A stretch of DNA of 64,000 nucleotides from Phyto melanocephala (taxonomy: Eukaryota; Arthropoda; Insecta; Diptera; Rhinophoridae). The notes under the pieces were generated by a model. That model was not told where the DNA came from. It did not search any database and was given only the letters and a program-made list of their open reading frames with translations. Position numbers and translations under genes: made by a program. Of the stretch, positions 24,839-35,583 are shown piece after piece. The stretch spans positions 133,900,895 to 133,964,894 of the forward strand of contig OW799234.1 of the NCBI GenBank assembly GCA_941918925.1. The letters are read 5' to 3'. Every line of letters starts with the position of its first letter. Position 1 is the stretch's first letter.

Positions 24839-26192
24839 AGTCGAGTTAGTAACTCTCTAATCTGGAGATGTAAAATTTATCAAATTCTTTTTGCCTAATC
24901 CACCATGCGACATGTTTTTTCTACAAAAATGAGAAACTACGAACCAGTAGTAGAAAAACTGCATACTCAGTTCATTATAATGTAATAATGTGTCCTTTTT
25001 ACGGGTGTTTTTTTTAAGGATATCCATGTTAAAATCATTTTCTTGGCCCTTGACATACCTCTAATGGCATTTTTATTCATAAAATTTGATAGAGATATCT
25101 TTGCTATTTGTTTAAAAGTTTTGTTTAATTTAAAATAAACCAAGTTTTTAAAATAAGTTTCTTAAAATGTTATCCTTGGTTATCCTTTAAAGATATGACT
25201 GAAGAAAGTAATCCTAAAGAGATGAAGCCAAAATATATTGTTGACCAGCAATTTGGCTCAGGCTCCTGGCATCCAACATAGATTCTAAACACAGAGTTTT
25301 TGGGTATATAAAGTTCATTAATGTTTCAATTTATTTCAATAAAATTTAACTTTTAAACTTTAGTAAATTTAACTCTAATGATTTTAAACTCTTGTGTTAA
25401 AATTCTTTTTAATATCGCTGCCAAGAACAGGTCTGTGAAAAAGACTAATCATTTTAATGGCGCCCAAAATTATAGAATGCTCAAAATATCACTCAGTAAA
25501 TACATACAAGATTTTGACATTTACATCGCTTAGGTTTAAGTAGCCTACAACGTGAAGTTAACAATAATTTATTATGATAAGAAATAGTGGCGGTAACATA
25601 TATAAACATAAAATTTATATCTTTTATAATTGTGAGTTTAAAAATAAAAATTATCTATTCTTCTATACTGATATAATAAACGGGAAATGTTTGCTTCTGT
25701 GTCTTTAGCTATCCTCGATACAACTAATTTGATTTGTGAAACTTTTTTAACCACAGCCTATAAAAGTAATTTTTTTTTTGTTAAAAATCGGCGTCGTACC
25801 CCTAATATTGAAGAAGCATATTTTATTTCAAATTCTGTAACAGCATAAATTGTACATAAAATTTTACATCCAAATGTAGTGAAAATACGTACTAAGTTTT
25901 TCATATTCTAATCTTCTCTTCTCTTACATTTAAATTGAAATTTGAATTATTAAATGATTCAAATAATTTTTTTAAATTAAATTTAAATTCTTCAGGATAT
26001 GATCTCAACTAATTTTTTAATATTTAACTTGGTTGTTGGTTGGGTTTAAGCTGTTGAAAGGCATATAGACCAGCTTATACCCGACAACCAAATAAAACAT
26101 TTTTTTAAATAAATATTTTTAATGATGATATCCACATTAGAGTGAATATCCCAGAATGATTATAATTGTTTGGTTTTATTCAGCGAACCAAA
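24839..26192. other. AT-rich DNA, mostly unrecognised
   Basis: At 25670-25900 a stretch with ATAATAAACGGGAAATGTTTG recalls the starts of other dispersed insect repeats, but no end could be defined. Nothing else supported. Confidence 0.4.
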
Positions 26193-26443
26193 GTTTAGTT
26201 TAGGTTGGGTAGAAAAGGAGGGGTACTAAAAGCCCGAACCCACGACAGGTATACACTTATGCCCAATTGACATATTGTGCGCTCCATATGAATAGAATAG
26301 TTAGAATACAAAGAGAATAGAAGAGAAAGAGAAGCAGACCATTCCAGAGTCTCTGGCGGGAATCGAACCCGCAACCCGCAACCCGCAACCCCCAAACTAG
26401 CTGACCAGCACACTACTGACTAGTTCATCGTGGCACCCTCAAC
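26193..26443 (-). mobile_element. tRNA-derived SINE
   Basis: The minus strand opens GAGGGTGCCACGATGAACTA and has an A-box-like stretch (AGTCAGTAGTGTGCTGGTCA). A perfect B-box, GGTTCGATTCCCGCC, lies about 40 bases further on. Between the boxes the heptamer GGGTTGC is repeated three times. The body runs through CT-rich sequence into CATATGGAGCGCACAATAT and a 3' end shared with the fragment at 15629. Imperfect flanking repeats GAACCAAAG (26184) and AAACCAAAA (26444) look like a target duplication. The inflated spacing and absent acceptor stem exclude a functional tRNA gene. Confidence 0.8.
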
Positions 26444-27490
26444 AAACCAAAAAAGAAATCACTTTTGAAAATATATCCTTCCCCATCCTTTTGATTTTAA
26501 CAATTAGAGAAAAACACATAGACACTGATCATATTTTTTTTGTGAAATATTTTTTTTTTTTTTTTTAAATTTTCAAAAATATGAAAGAGTGAATTTAACA
26601 TGAGAGTGCAAATGGCTACAAATATATTTGTCATTTCACTTGTAACTAGTGAGGCTACATTTTAATATTTATACGAAAAATTCCTGAACAAATTGGAATA
26701 AAAGTTGAAAAAGCTTTCGCTGTAAAATTAAGGTTTTGCAAGTTGTGTCATTTTAGCGGTTAAGGCTCCATATATTTATGGCTGCTGACTAGTAACACCT
26801 TCGAAGCAGAATGTCATATTTGCTTTCAAAAAGCCATGAAAGAAATACTAACTAAATAGAACGCAATTACAGCAAATCCGTAGATGCCACTTACCTGACA
26901 TTTCATTCCGCACGCAAACCTACACACTGTATTTTAATAATCAACAAACAAATTTTATCAAAACTCGTTCATGCGTAAATTTTGGAATACTTACATATTA
27001 TTATAATTCAAATACATACATATTTAATTTTTTGCTACTTAACTTTATATCTAGGAAAAAAATGTTATCCCCGTATTATTACTTTAAACCAATTTAATGT
27101 ATTTCTTAAGAAATTTTTGCTTTATAAGGTTGATTCGATAATGAATAATTTTTATTTTGTATATTCGTTTATTGAATTTAAACAACTTTTTCGTTTGATT
27201 TTAATGGCACACATATTAAGGATTATTAACACTTCATTAAACTCTTGTTATTACATTTAAATTAGGTTTGTCATCGTAAAAATTGCTAAAACCATAAAAC
27301 CGTTTGCATTAATATTCTCTAGCAAGAAAGAAATTATTTTTATATTTTTCACTTTCAATCTAAACAAAATAATAATGTTTTATCGTAATGTTTCCTTTCA
27401 ACACAATTTACATAAATCTTTGTTTTGTGTGAGTGTCACTGCCAAACAACTGAGTGCGATTGCATGGTTCAGCCACCAACACTTACTTAC
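26444..27490. other. Presumed intron of the receptor gene
   Basis: Lies downstream (minus strand) of the splice donor at 27490. AT-rich; the 92-codon plus-strand frame at 26982 carries no motif. The next receptor exon, expected to carry the rest of TM3 and an ERY-type motif, was not found here. Confidence 0.45.
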
Positions 27491-27491
27491 C
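27485..27491 (-). promoter_or_regulatory. Splice donor of the receptor exon
   Basis: The minus strand reads CAAG then GTAAGTAAG, a strong match to the metazoan 5' splice consensus, located exactly where similarity to the receptor family stops. Confidence 0.85.
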
Positions 27492-28073
27492 TTGTGAAAA
27501 CTGTAGTAGTTTACAAAAAAATTCACCGAAAATAAAGTGACGGAGGAGTGTACCCACTAACGTTACTGGCATACAAAGAACACCCAACAGTATGTCGGAG
27601 ATGGCGAGGTTAAGCAGAAACACATTTGTAATGGTACGCATACGACGATTCTGTACAAGTGTTGATATTACCAACAGGTTGCCAACAATGGCACAAAGTA
27701 ATATTACAATGTAACACAGTATCAGCCATATGGGTACCTCGAATGTATTGTTGCGATTTGACTGACGATTAGTTGTTGCATTGTTGGTAGTATTGGTAAA
27801 GAAGGTGTTGGTAATACTACTGCTACTATTGCTGATGAGTCTAGTGGAGATGGATGGAGATGTTGTTGCCGCTGTTGTAGAATGCGCAGTAATGTTACTA
27901 TGGGTCAAGTTCGTAAAGGCCAAATATGCATTGTTGATTGCAATTGTTGTAACACTTCCATTGACTACCAAAGATTCGGTAGCAGGCAAAGCTAAAACAC
28001 TTGATTCAAAGGGCCACGACGGTAAGGTCGCTGGCTCTGGTTGGAATGTAAAGAACTCCGTGATGGAAACACT
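27491..28073 (-). CDS. CCKLR: CCK/sulfakinin-like receptor, internal exon (TM1 to start of TM3)
   Basis: The exon encodes part of a rhodopsin-class GPCR for sulfakinin-type peptides at the plasma membrane. From 27989 down, it has a Ser/Thr/Asn-rich extracellular stretch with about six N-glycosylation sequons. TM1 follows (PIWLILCYIVILLCAIVGN, with the GN signature), then the loop QNRRMRT. TM2 is NVFLLNLAISDILLG, with the conserved LAxxD. The start of TM3 brings the disulfide cysteine in GEFFCK. From TM1 on it closely resembles Drosophila CCKLR-17D3; CCKLR-17D1 is an alternative. The frame ends CAAG at the donor GTAAGT (27490-27485), phase 1, as expected before TM3 continues. Upstream the frame stays open to a stop at about 28080 with no ATG, so an acceptor (AAATTAG at 28074) probably begins the exon; this 5' edge is uncertain. 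The codon at 27989 is TTG, not a start. Remaining exons were not found. Confidence 0.88.
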
Positions 28074-28635
28074 AATTTAAATCTAATGTAATTAAAAACC
28101 CTTTACTTTCGTCTTGATTAATTTTTTTTATATATTTATTAATTTATTAATTTTTTTATTATATTCTTTTTTAGTATTAATGTTCTTGTATTTCTTTTAT
28201 TTAAAAAAATCACCTAAAATTTTTTTAATCCTTTAGCTTTAATTTATAATTTATATTTAATCTATACTAAACTGTTTAATGCACATTTGTATACTTTATG
28301 TTATTTTTTTAATATTTCGTTTTACAAGTCGTTGTGTTGTGTTGCACTTGTCGTTGTAGACTGACATGTGTTGTTTGTACTGCAGCAGCAAATATTATAA
28401 AATAGAAAAAAAAAGAATCACATAAGCAACGAGGTGAATAAGGATAATATGGTGTCCTTGTAAATAAAACCGCCTTTTTATATTCAACTCACCATGTTGC
28501 TTAGGAAATGTTTGAGATATTTTATGCCTCAATCTAATCGTTGCAACATGTTGCTTTGAAATTAGTCCGAATGTAGTGATACATGTTGGCTTTGTATTAA
28601 TGTTTCCAAACTTTTCATTTGTGCTATATGTACTA
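28074..28635. other. Presumed upstream intron, AT-rich
   Basis: T/A-rich sequence on the 5' side of the receptor exon. No second exon or start codon could be assigned here. Confidence 0.4.
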
Positions 28636-28770
28636 AAGAATGAGATCGATAAAACCCTAACACGAATAAAACGCAATAACTTTGAAACGAATTAATCCAT
28701 TTTAATGAAAATAGCGTTGTTTAACAATAAAATAACAGTAAATTAAAATATTAATGCTTTTTGTAAAAAT

Positions 28771-29724
28771 TCAGCTTTTTTTGATGAACTGTTTCACCTT
28801 TTCCGGAATTGAGACCATGAGGGTTTTGATGGTATCCTTAGTAACTTTATTGCTGGAATAAGACCATTTCTGGGAAAAAATTTTAGTAGTATTAGCAACT
28901 TGTTTTGTATCCTTCAGCACTCTTTTGACTAAAGCCCAGTAACGTTCGATGGGCCTTAGTTCTGGACAATTAGGTGGATTTGCTTCTTTTGGCACTACCA
29001 CTATATTATTTCTTTCATACCATTCTGCTGCAGATTTACTATAATGACACGTCGCTAGGTCGGGCCAAAAATATGTTGACTTATTGTGTTTTCGTATGAA
29101 TGGAAGCAACCTCTTTTGCAAGCACTCCTTGATGTAAATATCAGTGTTGATAGTCCCAGTAGTAATAAATTTACTGCTTCTTTCTCCGCACGTGCATATA
29201 GCTTGCCAAACTAAGTACTTCTTTGGAAACTTTGTCTTTTTTTGGAACTTAAATTGGTCATCGACATTACCTCTTCCATCGGCCACATAATAACTTCGCC
29301 CTGGGAGCTGAGAAAAGTCGGCAAGAACGTAAGTCTCATCATCCATAATACAACACTCATATTTGTTGATAAAATTTCTAAGCAGTTCTTTGGCACGACT
29401 TTTTGCATCCAAGTTTTTCTTCGAATTTCTGTCTGGCACTTTCTGAACCTTGTAGGACTTAAGGCCTTCATATCTTTTAACCTTCCTTACAAAAAAATCG
29501 GAACAGTTTGCTTTTAAGGCGGCTTTACGGTTTGAGAGGTTGGGATTTTGGTTTAGAAGACTAACAATCTTTGAAGCTAACTGTGGGTCAGTTATACCTT
29601 TTTTAGCTCCACTTCCAGCTTTCCTTTTAATACTACGACGTTCGTTATACACTTTTATCACACGCGAAACTGTTTGTCGTGACACCTTTATCTCATTTGC
29701 AATAGATTTGTAAGTACGACTGGG
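28771..29724 (-). CDS. Tc1/mariner-like transposase, DD37E, main part
   Basis: A DDE recombinase that would cut and rejoin element ends at TA sites. The uninterrupted frame runs upstream of the GTG at 29685 into PSRTYKSIANEIK (to 29724). It contains a helix-turn-helix (VSRQTVSRVIKVYNE), a second DNA-binding helix region (LSNRKAALKAN), a catalytic block IMDDETYV, the second block YFWPDLATCH and the third block PELRPIERYW. Counted between the last two, the spacing is 37 residues, ending in Glu. DD37E is the signature of a group first described in mosquitoes. There is no internal stop over more than 310 codons. The N-terminus is cut off by the HINE, so the gene is broken although its catalytic part looks intact. 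Confidence 0.86.
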   Translation of the reverse strand, partial: PSRTYKSIANEIKVSRQTVSRVIKVYNERRSIKRKAGSGAKKGITDPQLASKIVSLLNQNPNLSNRKAALKANCSDFFVRKVKRYEGLKSYKVQKVPDRNSKKNLDAKSRAKELLRNFINKYECCIMDDETYVLADFSQLPGRSYYVADGRGNVDDQFKFQKKTKFPKKYLVWQAICTCGERSSKFITTGTINTDIYIKECLQKRLLPFIRKHNKSTYFWPDLATCHYSKSAAEWYERNNIVVVPKEANPPNCPELRPIERYWALVKRVLKDTKQVANTTKIFSQKWSYSSNKVTKDTIKTLMVSIPEKVKQFIKKS

Positions 29725-30360
29725 TTTTTTTAAAAATTATTGTTTTTATACCCGCCACCAAAAAAATGGTGGGGGTATATTCATTTTGTCATTCCGTTTG
29801 TAACACATCGAAATATCCATTTTAGACCCCATAAAGTATATATATTCTGAATCAGGGTTCGATTTGATGACGATCTAGCTATGTCCGTCCGTCTGTCCGT
29901 CTGTTGAAAGCACGATAGAGGTCGCACCGAAAAAGCTAGGGGGCTCAAATTTTGCCAGAATCTTTCTTATAGATAAGGTTTGTTTGGTATTGAAAATGGG
30001 CTAAATCGGAATATTAGGAAGAGAGTTATAGCTCGAAAAGCAAGAGTAGGTCGAAAAAACCGTGACCTTCAAACATCGAATAAAATGGAATTGTGTCCAA
30101 ACGCATTAACGTAGACTCATGAAACTTCGAATATATATTTCCTGAGTAAAAACAATATTTTTCCCCGAAAATTATCTAAATCTATGCATTAGGAGAGGAG
30201 TTATCGATCAAAATGTACGAAAATTTATACCGCACAGTGTATTTTTCGGTATATTTAAAAACAAAAACGTCATAAAAGCAACAAAATTGGATGTACGACT
30301 CTGAAATTTTGCACAATTTGCTTTTTGGTGAGACTCTTTTTTGACACGGAAAATCAATGT

Positions 30361-31400
30361 GCCACGCCCACTTTTACGCCCACCTCCCATATAACGTTTT
30401 ACCTAAAATTCATATAATTTCTCTATTAATAAAGATTTTGGAATAACAAAGGGCTATATTGAAACTCCTAAGTTGCACTCAATCACAAAGATAACTTTGA
30501 CACGCCTACTATAACGCCCACTTTTCACGTTATCTACCGTTAATGAAATTTAAAAGCTCATAAAACCGCCAAAATTAAATGTAGGATGATCAAATTTGCT
30601 AAGTATATCTCCCTAGGCAATGTCATTACTGTGCCAGAAAATAAAGGTGCCACGCCCACTTTTACGCCCACCTCCCATATAACGTTTTACCTAAAATTCA
30701 TATAATTTCTCTATTAATAAAGATTTTGGAATAATAAAGGGCTATATTGAAACGCCTAAGTTGTACTCATTCGCAAAACAACTTTAACACGCCTACTATA
30801 ACGCCCACTTTTCACGTTATATACCGTTAATGAAATTTAAAAGCTCATAAAACCGCCAAAATTAAATGTATGATGATCAAATTTGCTACGTATATCTCCC
30901 TAGGCAATGTCATTACTGTGCCAGAAAATAAAGGTGCCACGCCCACTTTTACGCCCACCTCCCATATAACGTTTTACCTAAAATTCATATAATTCTCTAT
31001 TAATAAAGATTTTGGAATAATAAAGGGCTATATTGAAACGCCTAAGTTGTACTCATTCGCAAAACAACTTTAACACGCCTACGATAACGCCCACTTTTCA
31101 CGTTATCTACCGTTAATGAAATTTAAAAGCTCATAAAACCGCCAAAATTAGAAGTATAATGATCAAATTTGCTACGTATATCCTTCTAATCAATGTAATT
31201 ATTGTGCCAAAAAGTTAACGCCTACCTCCTATATAACGGTTTATCTTAAATTCATGTAATTTCTCTATCGACAAAGTTGTTGGGAAAATAAAGGACTATA
31301 TTGAAATATCTAAGTTGTATTTATTAGCAGAAACTTAATTGACACGCCTACTTTAACGCCCATTTTCATTGAAAGACTACATTTACAAAAGCATTTTAGT
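30361..31400 (-). repeat. ~288 bp tandem units inside the HINE
   Basis: Units start with CCACGCCCACTTTTACGCCC at 30361, 30649 and 30936, giving periods of 288 and 287. A diverged fourth begins near 31205. Each holds the phrases ATAACGTTTTACCTAAAATT, AATAAAGATTTTGGAATAA, AACGCCCACTTTTCACG and CATAAAACCGCCAAAAT. Adjacent units are nearly identical, the outer ones less so. Confidence 0.85.
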
Positions 31401-31423
31401 AGCATATCGAAGTTATAAAGAGT

Positions 31424-32050
31424 GGTTAAATCTTAAGGGCCGATGTTGAATTTAAATAAAACACAAATTATTTAGGATATTATAATTATTCCTTTTTGTA
31501 ATTATAATATTTGTATGGTTCAATTATGTATTTAACAAAATATCGGCCAAATGGCCCCCCCCCCCATCCTTGGCGGCACTCCTCTATCTGATGGTCCAAA
31601 TTTTCAATGACAATGTTGATGCTCAATTGTTGGGCATGATGATGAGTCGAGGTTGACTGCTCTTTTGCCACACTATCGCAAAAACCAGCAGTGCTTCCCA
31701 TTCAACGAACTAGGAAGGCATTCACAGATTTTCTAACATTTTATACAGACCTGTTTTGCAGAAATTTAAATATTTTTTACAATTCTCCCGATTGTGGACG
31801 AATTTGAACGATTATGTTGATCAAAAGAATTACGAAATACACAAAATGCATTTTGATTTGAACGACCATTTTTTAAAAAACCTGAATAACTTTAAAGCGT
31901 TGCTCACTTGCGTATGTTTCCTCGGATCAAATTGAGTAAGTTTGAGATTGAGAAATATCAAATGAAATGCAGAAAACAAATTTAAAGACTAGGTGTAGTT
32001 CACCTTCAACATGGGCCCTTAAAATTTAACCACCTTCTACAAAGAAAGTG
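31424..32050 (-). mobile_element. Deleted mariner derivative carried inside the HINE
   Basis: Ends GTGGTTAAATCTTAAGGGCC and the inverse of GGTGGTTAAATTTTAAGGGC form terminal repeats. The minus strand keeps scraps of a mariner N-terminus (NGR, AFCALRN-like) and of the C-terminus (IENLDHQIEE, then a glycine-rich stretch and a GRYF-type ending). The central catalytic region is gone. Contains a poly-C run at about 31555. Confidence 0.72.
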
Positions 32051-32180
32051 ATACATATTTTATTATAAAGAGATTATTCCATAATGATGAACAAAATAAT
32101 AAATATTGTGCTTTAAATGTACACAAAATTGGTGGTGGGTATAAAAGATTCGGCACAGCCGAATATAGTGCTCTTACTTG

Positions 32181-32214
32181 TTTTTTTTTTACGCACTTTT
32201 TCTTCGGAATCCAT
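32181..32214 (-). pseudogene. Severed 5' end of the DD37E transposase gene
   Basis: Just beyond the HINE head the minus strand has an ATG at 32214 giving MDSEEKVR followed by lysine codons from an A-run. The main gene resumes on the other side with lysine codons and PSRTYKS. An acidic/basic short leader before the helix-turn-helix fits this transposase group. The original start codon is therefore separated from the rest by about 2.4 kb. Confidence 0.75.
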
Positions 32215-32581
32215 TTTCAAACAAACTAATAATCCGATTATGCTATTATTTTGTACACATAATTTGACAAGTTTTTAAATGCAAACTTGATCATAAACCG
32301 TTATATTTTTTGTGCATGAAGAAAGGTGGAATTAAAAATGTGTGTTAAGGTTTCACTGATCTCATTCTTTACTTACTATATTTCCCTTATACATATATTA
32401 ATTAAAAAGAAAAATAGAAAACTTTCTTAATTTAAAACGTAAAGGTGGTCTACAATTAGACTTGTATCAAACACCAGGTATAAAATTATATATACTTTTT
32501 TTAATTAAATTATAGACAAAATTTAATTTTAATTATAATATTTAAACTAATCTCTTTATTTATTGATCTTGGTATTAATAA

Positions 32582-35580
32582 CACTGCTCTGCAACAAAAT
32601 CCTCCATTTAATAAAACTATGTGGACTATATGGATTTTGACGCGCTAAACTCAAATCCGTTGTCGGTTTTTTTCCATCAGATCGGGATTTTTTTTTATGG
32701 GCGTGGCAAATTTTTTTCCCTAAATTAGTCCGGTACGGAGACATATTTTATTCTAACTTAAGAACCAGTCATCTGATTTTTAAAAATAAAACACAAAAAA
32801 ATTTATAACAAAATTGTTTTTATTTTAGTGGAATACAATTTTTCTCTATCTCTTATCGTTTTGGAGTTATTTAGAAATTAATGGAGAAAAAAAATTTTTT
32901 TCGTGCAAAATTCGTAATATTTTTCAATTAAAAAATGGAATTTAAAAAAATATAAGGCAAATATTCAACATTTTAAACTTGTTTCTAAGAGCTACTTATC
33001 TTGGAAATAAAAAAAGCCATAAACTATAAAAGTCGGTTAAGAAATGTGGATTTTATTGTCAATTTACCGCAGGTACCCGATATTGTAATGCAACCAGCCT
33101 TACATATGATATATGTAACATTTCGTTAGGTAAGCAGGTAATGGAACTAAAGTACAACGGTATTTTACATAGTTCCTGGAATTAATATTTATAACAGTAT
33201 TCTTCAATTACCTGTGATTTCAAATTAAGAACATTAGGGTAGATTCTGGTATTTATTGTATATATAGAAGCTAATGGGCAATAAGTTAAACATTTTTAAT
33301 TTGAATATCGTGCGGCTAAAATCGGCAACAGTCAATAGATCTTATAGCGTACTTTGTTATTGTGTAATGAAATAAAGCAATTAAAGAATCCACAAACGCT
33401 TTCATATTACAAAATGTCAAGGATTTGTAACAAATCTCTAAATTTATTTTGTTACGTATGTGGCGATCTAACTTAAAGTTCTCAACGGGAGATAATATCT
33501 TCCAAGGTTAAAGATGCTTATCGCCGTTATTTTGGGTTTCCTACCGATGATAGAGATAAAAATTGGCTGCCGAAAATATGTTGTAGTAGCTGTGGTAAGT
33601 CTTTAAGAGGTTGGTTAAAAGGAAATCATAAGTCTTTGCCGTTTATGAAGCCAGCGATTTGGAGTAAACCACAAAATCATCAAAATGATTGCTTTTTTTG
33701 CCATACTAAACACGCGGGCTTACGAAAAAACCCAAAAATAAAGTTACTTATCCAAATACTTCATGCGTCAAATGACCAGTTTTCCAGTTTACAAGTAAAT
33801 TTTTACCTCCATTGCCTCCTACAGACGATGAAGAAGATGGGTTTTCTGCAGCAACTGAATCCACTTACGCCAACATGGGTGTTTCTTCGCATTCATTTGG
33901 AAGTCCAACGAGTACACCTTATTTTCCGAATTAAACTGATATGAATAACTTAGTTTGTAAATCAAGGCTTTAAAAAAACCAAGTTTGAGCTTCTTGCATC
34001 CCAACGAAAAGAATGGAGTTTGGTGCAAACGGACGTTAACGTCTCATACTTTCGAAATAAAGAACAACCTTTTTTGATATATTTCAGCAAAGAGGAAGGT
34101 TTGATATTTTGCGATAATGCTGATGGACTTTTGCGACAACTGTGTTTCAGTCATAAATCTCAGGATTGGCGGCTTGTTATTAATTCATCCAAGACAAGTT
34201 TGAAAGCGGTTTTACTTCACAATGGGAACAAATTTCCATTGGTCCCACTCGCGTATGCAAGAAATATGAAAGAAAACTATTGTATCATGAAGATGATACT
34301 ACAAAAAATTAAATATTCACATTACTCATGGAATCTGCAAATTTAAAGTCGTAACAATGTTAAATGGATTGCAAAGTGGATATAAGTACTAAGTTTTATT
34401 GCTTCTTATGTGAATGGGATAGCTGCGCAAAATAAAAACACTACAATGTTAAAATTTGACCGAAAAGAGTAAATTTTATTCCAGGAAAAAAAATGTAGCA
34501 GAAGAGCCTTTAAATCAAAAGGAACAAACTCTTCTCTTCATATAAAAATAGGCCTAATGAAAAATTTTGTCAAAGCAACGAACAAGGATGGTGAAGCCTT
34601 TCTAAACATGAAGAGCAAATTTCCTAGAATCAGAGATGCTAAAGTAAAAGAAGGCATATTTGTAGGTCCACAAATACGACAAATTATAAAGGACGAGGTC
34701 TTTAGAACGAAATTTAATGATGTGGAAGAAAGAGCATGGACAGCTTAAGCTACTTTTTTATTTTAACAATGTTTCCTAAATAAAAATTAATAATTAATAA
34801 CAAAATTTTTGTGTTATTTTAAATAAAAAAATAAATAGACTCTAAATATTTTAATTTTTTATTGTAATTTGAAGTTATCTACGGGTGACGACAGGGTGGG
34901 TGCTTTATGCGAGGCGATGCTACAAAATTACAATCTAGCAAATTTTTTTGCTTGTATTTGTTTTTGTTGTACGAAAATAGATAGAAGTAAAAAGTTGTCA
35001 TTCATTGTTGCTACAAGTCGCTTTATTGCGCCCACTCTGACGCTGTTTGCTGCATTACACATAATTGGTCAATATTGGGTACCTGCGGTAAATTGATAAT
35101 AAAATCTACATTTTTTAACCGATTTTTATGGTTTATGGCTTTTTTTATTTTCAAGATAAGTAGATCTCAGAAAAAAGTTTAAAATGTTGAATATATGCCT
35201 TATATTTTTTTTAATTCCATTTTTAAATTGAAAAATATTACGAATTTTGCACGAAAAAATTTGTTTTTCTCCATTAATTTCTAAATAACTCCAAAACGAT
35301 AAGAGATAGAGCAAAATTTTCCAATAAAATAAATCTTATTTGGTTACACATTTTTTGGTGTTTTACTTTTGAAAATCGGATGACTGGTTCTCGAGTTAGG
35401 AGGAAATAAGTCTCCGCACCTGACTAATTTAGGGGGAAAAATTTGCCACGCCCATAAAAAAAAATCCCGATCTGATGGAAAAAAACCGACAACGGATTTG
35501 AGTTCAGCGCATCAAAATCCATATAGTTCACATAGTTTTATTAAATGGGAAGACAAAAAATTATTTTTTGCAGAGCAGTG
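32582..35580 (+). mobile_element. 3.0 kb DNA transposon with ~505 bp TIRs, CACTG ends, TAA duplication
   Basis: Left arm 32582-33086 and right arm 35071-35580 are inverted copies of one another with scattered mismatches. Both start CACTGCTCTGCAA and end at CCGCAGGTACCC. The 3 bp flanks are TAA on both sides (32579-32581, 35581-35583). CACTG termini with a 3 bp duplication suggest the CACTA/Mirage/Chapaev (CMC) group, but this is inference. The unique middle, 33087-35070, carries the decayed gene below. Within each arm a phrase CAGATCGGGATTTTTTTTTA with GGGCGTGGCAA is conserved. Confidence 0.85.
33414..34748 (+). pseudogene. Decayed transposase-like gene with CxxC zinc-knuckle N-terminus
   Basis: The ATG at 33414 opens MSRICNKSLNLFCYVCGDL and meets a stop, but the frame continues in sense. 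It reaches YFGFPTDDRDKNWLPKICC, then CCSSCGK, LRGWLKGNHKSLPF and NDCFFCHTK, a set of paired cysteines that looks zinc-binding. After a worn stretch, 34020-34346 encodes FLIYFSKEEGLIFCDN and DWRLVINSSKTSLKAVLLHN, then YSHYSWNL. Next comes a damaged LNGLQSGYKY and CFLCEWDS region, then 34557-34748 with LMKNFVKATNKDGEAF and GIFVGPQIRQIIKDE. I recognise this order from repetitive multi-copy proteins in arthropod and cnidarian genomes that resemble cut-and-paste transposases. The C-terminal part is missing here but present at 62350. A conserved Asp of the WRLF(I)D block is Asn in this copy. Confidence 0.75.
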
Positions 35581-35583
35581 TAA

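Larger units (their letters stand above)
29742..32180 (-). mobile_element. Long Helentron/DINE-1-like element inside the DD37E transposon
   Basis: The lower end is the hairpin TATACCCGCCACCA / TGGTGGGGGTATA, next to CATTCCGTTTGTAACACATC and a GTCCGTCCGTCTGTCCGTCT tract (29883). The upper end is the family head CTCTTACTTG. Between are four tandem units and a mariner derivative at 31424-32050. It lies in the opposite orientation to its sister at 57734 and is about the same length. It inserted into an A/T run in the transposase gene without a visible target duplication, as expected for this group. Confidence 0.83.
28636..32369 (-). mobile_element. DD37E Tc1/mariner-like transposon split by a HINE insertion
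   Basis: Termini are AAGAATGAGATC at the left (28636) and its inverse at the right (32369), extending with mismatches over about 28 bases to CCYTAACAC. TA flanks both sides (28634-28635 and 32370-32371). The element spans 3.7 kb, but subtracting the HINE at 29742-32180 leaves about 1.3 kb, the normal size of a Tc1/mariner element. The transposase runs on the minus strand with its first codons on one side of the HINE and the rest on the other. Confidence 0.87.

Noticed and set aside
26300..26443. Possible tRNA gene
   Set aside because: A good B box exists, but the arms do not fold into a cloverleaf, the A-B spacing is inflated by a triplicated heptamer and the body runs into a SINE tail.
27781..28080. 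A 99-codon plus-strand frame across the receptor exon
   Set aside because: It is the antisense shadow of the receptor N-terminal repeats; its valine/leucine-rich composition follows from the Ser/Thr/Asn codons opposite.
29242..29517. Plus-strand 91-codon frame at 29242 and minus-strand 86-codon frame at 29211
   Set aside because: Both are alternate-frame shadows of the DD37E transposase gene.
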